From the NCBI GenBank assembly GCA_037953745.1, contig JBAKBP010003174.1, positions 1 through 64,000 on the forward strand: a stretch of 64,000 bases of DNA. The letters run 5' to 3'. Positions within the stretch are counted from its first letter, which is position 1, and each line of letters starts with the position of its first letter. This DNA comes from Lithodes maja. Lineage: Eukaryota; Arthropoda; Malacostraca; Decapoda; Lithodidae. The position numbers were made by a program, and so were the translations under genes. Of the stretch, positions 55,119-64,000 are shown piece after piece. The notes under the pieces are model-generated. The model was not told where the DNA came from. It did no database searches and saw nothing but the letters and a program-made list of their open reading frames with translations.

Positions 55119-58100
55119 CTAAATATCATCGAGAACTCGAACATGATGAAGGAAGGACATAAGACGGGAGATAGAAAACGAGGGAGATTCAGAAAGAAAA
55201 TCTGCAAGACATGGCGGCCGGCGGAGGAAAGCCAGAAAAGGGAAGAAACGCGTGCGGGCAACGGAAAATAAGGGGCAATCGAGGAAAAGATGGGAGACAG
55301 AAAGCTGAACGGTACAGCGCGAGCAAAGAGTCGGAGGAGAACGGGACATTAAAAACGAATGGGTAAGTCTGGTGTGGCCAATGCGGAGACGGGCCAAAGC
55401 CGTCTCCCATCGGCGATTACGGTGGGAGGGATCAGACCACCCAGAAACGGACGGTTTGACAGAACGAAGTTTATTAACGGAGAGAGCGGACCACTGAGTC
55501 TGCCACCTCGACCAAAGAAACCTGGACAAGGCAGGGAAGAAATCAGAGGCCGGGACAGCAAGTGAGGAGCGGGTACCCCGCACGGCAGCAGAACGAGCAA
55601 GGCAATCAACCCGCTCATTACCGCAAACGCCAACGTGACTGGGAACCCAGCAAAAACGAACAAGCTTTTTGCGGACGGAAAGGCGGAAAAGCCATTCCTG
55701 AATGTTAAGAACTAAAGGGTGTAGAGCAGGGGAGGACTGTAAGAGAAGTAGAGCACTGAGAGAATCAGAGAACAAAGTAAAGGACGAGGAGGGGAAGGAA
55801 CACATAAAACGGAGGGCAATAAAAATAGCATAAAGTTCAGCAGTTAATATACTGGCAACGGGAGGTAAAGAATATTGATACGAGCAAGTGGGAAAAAGGA
55901 CGGCAAACCCCACGCCTACCGACGTCTTGGAGCCATCAGTAAACACAGGAGTGGTTGCAGCGTGAAGAGAGAGGTGATCTAAGAAACGAGACCGAAGAAC
56001 GAGGGGAGAAGTAGAGGACTTGGAACAAGGAAGGATGGAAGGGCAAACCGAAGGACGAGGGAAAAGCCAGGGGGGAAAAGAGCAAAAGCGGAAAGGGAGG
56101 ACGTTAGAAACAGGGAAAGAGCACGATGCGAGCAGCGAGAGCATGCGGACAGAAAACGGAGAACCAAGACGGGGGCGAGACGAAAAAGTAGCAACGACCG
56201 AAGGGGGAAGGGAAAGATGTGAAGATGGGAATTGTTGAAGGCGAGCGTAAGAACGAAGGGACAGGAGAGCCCGACGGCGATAAAGAGAAGGGAAACCAGA
56301 CTCAGCATAGAGGTTTTCAACAGGAGAGGAACGAAAAGCACCAAGGGCAAGACGAAGACCAGAGTGATGAACAGAATCAAGAGCATGGAGAACAGAATCA
56401 GAGGCTGAAGAGTAAACTTGACAGCCATAATCCAACTTAGAGGACAAGAACCGTATGAAGCCGAAGAAGAAGCGCTCGATCAGCACCCCAAGTGAGGTGG
56501 GACAAGGACTGAAGAAGGCGGAGGCGGAGTAAGGCAGCAACCTTGAGAGAAGAAACATGAGCGGACCAATTAAGACGAGAATCAAAAGTAAGACCCAAAA
56601 AAGTAGTAGAGGAACGATAAGGGAGGGCAGTACCATAAAGAGTAAGAGGAGGATGAGGAATAGAATGGCAACGAGTAAAGGACATCGCGCAGGATTTGGA
56701 GGTGGAAAAACGGAACCCGTGGCGGGTTGCCCATGAAGAAACAGCCAGAATAGCGGATTGGATAAAAAGACGTAAAGCAGCAATATCTGAGTCGGCTGCG
56801 TAAATCGCAAAGTCGTCGACATACAAGGAAGACCGAACCCCGACAGGAAGAGAAGACACGATACCGTTGATAGCAATGAGAAAAAGGACGGTACTCAGGA
56901 CACAACCCTGAGGGACACCTTCCAACTGAGGGTAAAGACGAGACAAGTGGGAAGCGACTCCGACACGAAAGGACCGAGAAGAAAGAAAATTCTGAATAAA
57001 GACTCCTAGATTACCGTAAATGCCACAAGAACGGAGCTGACGCAAAATGTGGTACTTCCAGGTAGAATCATAGGCCTTTTCGAGATCGAAAAAAACAGCA
57101 ATGACAGTTTGACGACGAGCAAAAGCCGTCCTGATATAAGAATCCAAGCGAAGGAGGGGGTCAAGCGTACTACGAGCACGTCTGAACCCGAACTGGGAAG
57201 AAGACAACAAATGGCGCGACTCAAGAATCCACATGAGACGAGCGTTAATCATACGTTCAAAGAGTTTACACAGGCAACTGGTAAGGACAATAGGGCGATA
57301 GTCCTGTGGGGAGAACCCAGACTTGCCAGGTTTAAGAAAAGGTATGGTCAGGGCAGTACTCCAAGAGGGAGGGAAAACACCAGAAGACCAAATCTTGTTA
57401 TAGAGAGCTAACAAGAAGACCAGAGCTTGCGAAGAAAGATGTTTGAGCATGAGATAATGGATACCATCAGGACCCTCAGAAGTGTTCTTACAGGCACGGA
57501 GAGCGGTGCGTAACTCAGTTGAGGAAAAAGGAGCATTATAGGATTCGTCAGAGGAAAGACTAAAAGTAATTGGAGTACTTTCCGCAACTACTTTAAGCGA
57601 GTGAAACTCAGCAGAGAGGTGAGAACCACTGCTAACGGAGCTAAAGTACGAGCCCAATCGATCAGCAATTGTTTCGGAGTCTGCCACAGAAACACCATCA
57701 ATGCGGAGGACTGGAGCACGGAAGGGAAGATGTTTACCAGAAATCTTACGAATAAGTTTCCAAACCGAAGCGACAGGAGTGCGAGACGGAATAGAAGAAA
57801 CATAGGACTCCCAACTCCGGCGTTTAGCGGCTTTGGTAGTACGACTGAAAAGAGCAGACGCACGGCGAAAGAGAAAAAATGACTCCTGAGAAGCAGGGGC
57901 GAGACGCTTACGGCGAAAACTTTTCCAAGCCGCCCGTTTAACCCGGAGGGCCCTGGAACACTCAGGAGACCACCAAGGGACGCATTTAGAAGAGAAAGGG
58001 CGAGACGTCCGGGGAATGGATGGCAAAGCAGCACCGAAAACCAGATCCAGAAAAAACGAGAGCATGACACTGACCGACGAGAAAGGAGGAGGAAGCAAAG

Positions 58101-58809
58101 AAGGAACAGTAAGGGAAGCGAAAGAAGACCAGTCCGCCCGTTGGAAGCACCAACGAGGGGAGTTAGGAGTAGGAGAGTAGGTAGTCAGAGAAAGGAGAAT
58201 GGGAAAATGGTCGGAATTGTGAGAATTCTCGAGAACTGACCAATGAAAATCAAGGGAAACTGAAGGGGAACACAGGGAAAGATCGATACAGGAAAACGTA
58301 CGAGTCCGAGCATCAAAATGAGTAGGAGTACCAGAATTAAGGATAAAAAGATTACGGGCCGAGAGAAAAGGTTCAAGCCGACGACCCCGGGGCGAAATAA
58401 CATAGTCACCCCACAAGGTGTGCCGACCATTAAAATCACCAAGGACTAAGAATGGAGTGGGCAACTTAGATAAAATCCCGGAGAATTCGGAAAAATCGAT
58501 GGGAAGAGAAGGCGACAAATATACAGAAACCACTGTCAACCAGCGGTCAAGATAGACTCTAGCAAAGGTGCAAGGGAAATGAGTAGAAAAGGACAGCTCT
58601 TCAAAAGGGACAGAACGATGAATAAGAAGACAAGTATCATGGAGAGAGTGGGGAGAACTATAAAAAGAGTAATGAGGAAAGGGAACAGGAGAAGAGAAAA
58701 GACGAGTCTCCTGAAGACAAACGACCTTAGGGGAGTGAAGAGAAAGAAGAAAACTTAAGTCAATCCTTTGAGCATTAAGACTACGAAGATTCCACTGCAA
58801 AATGGACAT
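55119..58809 (-). pseudogene. I-like ORF2: APE endonuclease, RT, RNase H (one frameshift)
   Basis: The start MSILQWNLRSLNAQR is the APE domain N-terminus, followed by CLQETRL, VYLSPS, GDFNGRHTLWG and NSDHFPI. RT motifs: TSEGPDGIHYLMLKHL, DYRPIVLTSCLCKLFERM, FGFRRARSTLDPLL, FFDLEKAYDSTW, GVPQGCVLSTVLF and YVDDFAIYA (motif C). Near 56440 one base is missing; the frame then continues with SSKLDYGCQVYSSA. RNase H follows: FTDGSKTSVGVG, LTAELYAI, FSDSLSAL and WVPSHVGVCGNERVDCLA. The presence of RNase H places it in the I group. It ends with a CCHC-like LCSRCTVQLSVSHLFLDC and VRVLDDI. Confidence 0.85.
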
Positions 58810-59245
58810 AAATAAAGAAAAAGAAAAAAGAAACTAAGAGGAGACTAAAGGACGAAAAAACAACGAAAACAGACAAAAGAAAACCATAAAAGGAGGCAAA
58901 AGCCACCGAAAATAAGAACGCACAGAAAAAGAGGAAGGACACACATAGAAGGAAAGAAATATACACAAATAACAATAAAGGAAAACACACACACTTATGT
59001 ACAACTAAGAAAAGGTGAATGAGGATAACGTGGAGAAGTAAAAGGAGGCAAAAGCCAACAAAAAAAGAAAGGGAAGAATACACACTTATGCACAACAATG
59101 AAAAGTCGGATGGGCGAAAACAAAATTAAAGACAAAAAAGAATAAAAAGAAAACGCGTACAAGAGGGAAGAAAAGACGAACACTATATACAACATATTAA
59201 CAAAATACAGGTAACACCGTGGGTGGAAAATATAGCCAAGAGAGG
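58810..59245 (-). other. ORF1-ORF2 spacer of the I-like element
   Basis: A-rich on the plus strand with a local duplication (AAAGGAGGCAAAAGCCA occurs near 58889 and 59040). No coding content supported. Confidence 0.6.
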
Positions 59246-61452
59246 CTAACGATGGGAAATAAGAGCAGGAATTGGAGAAGACGTTGAAGGGGAAGACTGG
59301 AAACCGGGGGGCATAGGGAGGTCTAACAGAGAAAGAGGAGAGGAAGGAGGAGGGCCGGAAGAGTGAGGAAGGACGGACGGCGGGTGGGAAGAGAAGGAGG
59401 GGGTAAGGGCAGGAGAAGGAAGAGGGGGAGGGTCAGGAGGAGGAAGAGGAGGAGGGCCCGGAGGAAGGCCAGAAGGGGGAGTGGAGGAAGAGGACGGGGC
59501 AGGGGAAGGCGGGAGAGGGGAAGGCGGGAGAGGGGTAGGGGGGAGAGAAGAGGGGGTAGGATGAACTTCGGCGTGAACAGTAGAAGGAGGTGGGTGGGAA
59601 GAACGGATAAATTCGTCAATCTGAGGTAGGGTTTCGTAGGAGAAATCTAGGGATGCAGGGACGGGAGGAGGAGGAGACTGGACGGAGAGAGGAGAAAGGG
59701 AAACAGAAGGAGAAGGAGGCGACTTCTTCTTCTTCTCGCAGGGACTGGAGCACCGCACATCACGGAGACCACCCTTACGTTTAAAAGAGGAAGCGGGCGA
59801 GGAAGAACGGAGCACAGGAGCCCGTTTGGTAGAGGAGAAGGGAAGTTTAGAGCGAGGAGGAGATTTGGGGCGACTAGAAGAGGAAGATGACTGAGAACGG
59901 GGGGGGAGGCTTGGAACGGTGAGAGCGTGGAGGGAGACTAGAAGAGGAGGAACAAGGAAGAGAGCAAGAGGAAGGGGCAGAAGTAGGAGAAGGACTGAGA
60001 ACAGAGAAAGTGTTAGACAAAGGGACAGAAAAGGAAGAGACGGAAGGACGAACGGAGGAGACTGAAGAGGAGGAAGGAGAAAATCCAGGAGAAGCACCGG
60101 TAGAAGGAAGGGAGGCAGATGACGAAACTGGTGCGACCGGGGGGACTGAGGGAGCGGAGGCGGTGGAAGGAACCGAGGAACCAGAAGGGGGGGGCGTGGC
60201 AGAGGGAGGCAAAGAAGAGGAGGGAGGAGACAGAGTCTTGGAAAACGACTGAGGGGTGAAGCCCAAGCGACGAGCCTCTTGGCGGGCTGCGGTGAGCGTA
60301 AGGCCGTGTCTCTTTGAGGACAGCAACCTCAGACTCGAACAGATGAACGGGGCAAAGCTTAGAGTCGGCCGAATGAGACCCGCGGCAATTAAGGCAGAAC
60401 TGGGACGTTGACTGACATCCGCCAACGGCATGTCCGGACTGCGCACAGCGCGGGCAGAGTGGGCACTCAGCGGCTGTACGGCAGAACTTAGCCGGGTGGC
60501 CGAAACGCCAGCAGCTGCGACACTGGAGTGGACGGGGAAGAGACGCAGTCACGGGGAGGCGAGTACCACCGACAATAACATGGGCAGGAAGGGAAAGTCC
60601 ATCAAAAGAGATCTTGGCAATGTTAGCGGGATGGCGGCGAAGGTCGCGAGGAGGGATAGTGTAGCACACCACACTAACCACCTTGTGGTCTTGAGCGACA
60701 ACGATGTCCTTGACGAGGTCGGCGCAATCCGCGAAAGGACGACCCCCGAGACGGATGGAAGCGGGGATCAGGACAGTCCCTGTACAGGAGTTGAGTCTTT
60801 TATCTTTTTGAGCCGGGATGGGGGTGCCAGAACAATCGACGAAAGAGGACATAGCAGTAGCCTGAAGTTCGTTTTGGACGGTAACAAGACGGGAGGCATC
60901 ATGGCGGGAGTGGAAGGCGACTTCCTTTCCCACCTGTTGAAGGAGACGCAGGTGGAAGAGGAGGTCATCACCGGCTAGAGGCGCAGAAGCAGGGATGGAG
61001 AAAAACTTAGTAAAGGAAGGAGGTGCAAAGAGAGAGGACATAGGGAGGACCGAGGAGCGAGGACGAGAAGAGGACGAAACTGGAGAAGAGGAAAGAGAAC
61101 GAGGGAGGGAGGGCAGAAAAGGGTCGAGGGTGACAAGACTAGAGGGAGAAGAGGAAGAAGAGGAAGACGCAGAAATAACTACAGGAGAGGAGATGAAATC
61201 CTGGGTAGTGGAGGGCGGAGAAAGACGTGACGAAGACGGAAGGGTAGGAGAAGGATTCGGAACGGTAATGGACGAGAGGGACGAGCGACGACCGAGGGAT
61301 AGTGCAGCGGGCCGGTCGAGAGCACCCAAAACCATCCCCGACTCACCGTGCTCCCGCGGTGAACCGGACTGACAGCCAGACAACAGACCCCCAAGTGGCA
61401 GGCTGCATGCCACAAGGGGCTCACTCACCGGAACCACTAAAGCAGAAGCCAT
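59246..61452 (-). pseudogene. I-like ORF1 (gag-like with three zinc knuckles), frameshifted
   Basis: The likely start is the ATG at 61452 (MASALVVPVSEPLVACSLPL); the frame is open to 61659. A Ser/Pro-rich N-terminus is followed by an RRM-like/gag region. Then come three zinc knuckles: CRSCWRFGHPAKFC, CPRCAQSGHAVGGC and CLNCRGSHSADSKLC. Next is ESEVAVLKETR, after which the frame shifts near 60308 (continuing LTLTAARQEARRLGF) and again near 59899 at a G run. The end is Pro/Ser-rich (PIPALISHR). It would coat element RNA in a ribonucleoprotein. Zinc knuckle spacing CX2CX4HX4C in the first two matches the I/Jockey ORF1 type. Confidence 0.75.
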
Positions 61453-62163
61453 AAACAGGGAAGAACAGGGAAAAAAGCATAAGTCGTCACCATAACAAGA
61501 GAAAAGGGGGTAAAGCATGGAAGAAGATACTGCGGTTACCAGGTGCCCCTGGCAACAAAAGGGAGAAAGACCTCCGCAGGGCCACGAAACCCAGAATGCG
61601 GCCAATTGAGATGGGACAGGTCTCCGCTTTGAGCTAGGGACCTTGTACAACCCGGGCATTTGTCCTGCAGCTTTGTCCCATGGAGAACGGGGCCGGCGTA
61701 GTCACCTGACACACTCACTGGGAAGAGAGAAGAGAGTCAGAAACCCCAAAGCATCCCTATAGTGCCTATCCTCCAGCAACGAGCCTTGCGAGCCCTCGCC
61801 GGCAGCACCTGTCGCCAGGTGAACTCTGCCAACTCAGCAGTGATCAGAGACACCAAGGCGAAGCCCGAAAGAAACTAGAACCTCCGAAGCAGTTAAAGAG
61901 AAAGGAAGGAAGCAAACAGGGAAGTCAACCGGAAGGGAAGGGAGGGACGGGACCACAAAAGTTCAAGGGTGGGAGACCGGCCTCGGATGGCAGCCCCAGG
62001 AGAAAGCGGAAGAGGGAAAAACGAAAACTAGAAAGGAGGAGAAAGAAAAGGACATGACAAAATTAGTTGGAGGTGATAGGTGAGAGCGGCCAAGAACCTT
62101 GGCCGCCCCACCTACAAGCCCGGAAGCCCCCAAACGGCGGCAACGAGTCATGTGGCAAGGGGG
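61453..62163 (-). promoter_or_regulatory. 5' UTR / internal promoter region of the I-like element
   Basis: About 0.7 kb between the 5' target duplication and the ORF1 ATG. It begins (minus strand) CCCCCTTGCCACATGACTCG. Non-LTR elements carry an internal pol II promoter here; no specific box was identified by eye. Confidence 0.5.
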
Positions 62164-63217
62164 ACTCTTTATATTAGATTATGAAATATTATGAAGAATT
62201 AATTAGGTAAGTATACATAACTTTATGTATATAGTACCGATTATTAAATTATCGTATTTCGCCGATTTTAGTCACTGAAAATCAGCGGATGAATCTCTGC
62301 GCTCCAAATTAACTTTCATTGAAATGATATACTTTGTACAACACTACCCATGGTTTTGCAGGGTTTATTGAAGGCTTAGAATGTAGTCTTTATACGCCGG
62401 TATATACGGTATACAAGTTTCATTTCATCGGACTATATTCAAGCCCATTTCTCGATACTTGGAAAAATATGAAATAATTGTTTCCGAATCATATGAAGCC
62501 TTTCACCAGGACTTTATTTAATCATATTCTGGTTACCAATATACGATGTTCTTTAGTATATATTCTAACTCTTAGGACTCTTATGGCTAAATACGATCTC
62601 AAACCCTCTGAATAACAGAAGTCTTCTTGAAACTGTATAAAATCTATCTTTAGCCAGAATGAAAGATATGGGGGTGAAGCGGTTAAGTCCAAGTTCATAT
62701 ATTAGCACCACATTTCACTAAAATCTCTTCAAAATAACAGAAATCCTGATGGGAACTTTGCATTTTTTTTTTACCGTCAGTTGAAAAGAAACCGACTATA
62801 GTGAGAGACAATCACATAGAAACCCACCAATCACCTCAGTTCGCCACATGTCGCAAGTCATTCATATGGCATTTGCAATAATTCTTACACTTTCGCTACA
62901 GTCTATTCGCTCAAAAAGCAGCGTTGCTAATAATTGGAATTTGCGAGACTATAGTGCAACCAAGGGCAAATTAAGTGAGACAAAGGGCAAACATTCGCGA
63001 ACATTTTCAGTTCGCTGCAAGTTTTTGGGTATGCTCATAATTTAACTGCGAATCTGGGTGAACATGGGAGACGCTAGGGCGACCGTAGTGAGATTTTAGC
63101 GACAATTTGAGAACGTTAGAGCGAATATAGCTATTTTTGAAACAGACAAAAAAAAATCCCGTCCCCTCAGTCTCTGGCCGTTCGCCATTGAAAAATCGCA
63201 GTGAGATACCCCCTTTA

Positions 63218-64000
63218 GTCATCAATGAGAATTATTTCGAATTTGAAATTACAGCACTGCAAGACTAAATTCCTTTGGCAACATCGAATACAGTTCAACA
63301 TCTATCTACTGTATATGCTCAGGCCCAATCCCCACCTTCCCTTTTTTTTTTGGGGGGGGGGGGGCGGCCGGCTCAAAACAGCCACAATAGGGAGAACACA
63401 AAACAATGAACAAAAACATTCACAATATAATTTATAGATTCATAAAGTTAGAGAATAAAAGTAAGTTTAGTTAATTATACATATATTTAAACTCTATAGT
63501 AAACTTTCAAATGTTAAATAAATATTTATTATTTATATAAATTTCCTTGCACGCACACACTATTTGCAAACGGCCGAGGTCGGCTTGAAAGTGAATTCAA
63601 ACTCAGAGGATTGCTAGTTCCGTTGTGGGCAGCCTGGGAAAATAAAATCCGGTAAGCATAGATCAGTTTAAGTACAGCCAAAAGAAATTTAATCATTAAC
63701 ACATTTAGAAATTAAAAAAGAAATTCGCATTAGTTACTAATGACCAACAGAATATTTTGATCAGTAAATAAATCAGACCAGAAGAACTATATTCCCACTA
63801 GAGTAAAGACTAAAGACTTACAAGAATCTATATAATCTGCATCCTTGATTCCTTCCCCTGGGCAACTCTTTTAAAGTATGGCCATGCCAAACCTTTCCAG
63901 GCTACTTTGTTCAGATGCCATTCCTTTGCCCGTACCATAAGGCCCCTTCCACTACAGTATGGAAAAGTTTTTAGCAAAGATATTCCCTGAAAAGTTCTCC
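63218..64000. other. AT-rich sequence to window end
   Basis: Contains a T/G homopolymer junction near 63342-63364 and otherwise unique-looking AT-rich DNA. No gene, repeat or terminal structure recognised. Confidence 0.6.

Larger units (their letters stand above)
55041..62163 (-). mobile_element. Full-length I-like non-LTR retrotransposon
   Basis: The 13-bp duplication ACTCTTTATATTA flanks it exactly (55028-55040 and 62164-62176). On the minus strand: 5' UTR (about 62163-61453), ORF1, a 0.44-kb spacer (58810-59245), ORF2 with endonuclease, RT and RNase H, and a short 3' UTR ending TTCATTAATGTAATG. The complete length with duplications suggests a fairly recent insertion. The three frameshifts seen could be real or residual sequencing error. 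Confidence 0.9.
53789..63213. mobile_element. TTAA-type element with GGGGGTATCTCACTG ends, split by an I-like element
   Basis: Left end GGGGGTATCTCACTGAGAGA after TTAA (53785-53788). The right end complemented is GGGGGTATCTCACTGCGATT before TTTA (63214-63217, one base off TTAA). Further in, GATGGCGAATG on the left matches AATGGCGAACG on the right. Removing the 7.1-kb retrotransposon leaves about 2.3 kb of non-coding sequence rich in GCGAA motifs (for example AGGCGAAT, AAGCGAATG, TTCGCTACAG). TTAA with G-rich ends suggests Kolobok-like or another TTAA superfamily. The segments 53828-55027 and 62177-63190 carry no recognised gene. Confidence 0.75.

Noticed and set aside
60430..60978. 182-codon plus-strand frame over the I-like ORF1
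   Set aside because: Antisense shadow of the zinc-knuckle ORF1, which is supported by CCHC motifs on the minus strand.

Overview
The window reads as repeat-dominated nuclear DNA from an arthropod, most likely a decapod crustacean. The evidence is very dense (CT)n, (TA)n and (TAG)n microsatellites, several minisatellites, and CR1-like, I-like, Jockey-like, piggyBac-like and BEL-like elements packed inside one another. I found no convincing host gene, tRNA, rRNA, operon or CRISPR array. Almost every real coding segment belongs to a mobile element, and most are broken. Very long poly-Ser/Leu, poly-Val and poly-Thr reading frames are microsatellites read through.

Layout. 1-4.4 kb: minisatellites plus six TTAA-flanked MITE-like copies, several back to back. 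4.5-9.5 kb: a (TAG)n-type array invaded by three 5'-truncated copies of one non-LTR retrotransposon that encodes a restriction-like endonuclease. 9.6-12 kb: a 28-bp minisatellite and two more MITEs. 12.3-28.2 kb: CR1-like retrotransposons. One is long and broken, with a piggyBac-type element inserted at a TTAA early in its ORF2. One is 5'-truncated but keeps an intact ORF2 of about 960-983 codons. Two smaller non-LTR fragments lie among them.

28.2-33.8 kb: a 5.6-kb element with terminal inverted repeats of about 50 bp. It encodes a large protein, broken by two frameshifts, with Cys/His clusters, an XPG/FEN-like PIN nuclease signature and a CXC-like cysteine tail. This is the best candidate for a poorly described system.

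33.8-50.9 kb: a large, diverged inverted duplication centred near 44,079. Its arms carry a BEL/Pao-type gag remnant, a long LTR, a THAP-domain remnant and a small MITE. One arm later gained a 1.86-kb solo LTR and a 53-bp retrotransposon stub. 51.8-53.6 kb: another solo LTR of the same family. 53.8-63.2 kb: a TTAA-type element with GGGGGTATCTCACTG ends, split by a complete 7.1-kb I-like retrotransposon with 13-bp target duplications. 63.2-64 kb: AT-rich sequence with nothing recognised.

These genes do not work together as a pathway. The window is a record of nested insertions: TTAA-targeting DNA elements land in each other's ends, retroelements lie next to or inside microsatellites, and the palindrome arms give a relative clock for later insertions. 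All family assignments come from motif recognition by eye; no search or alignment program was run.
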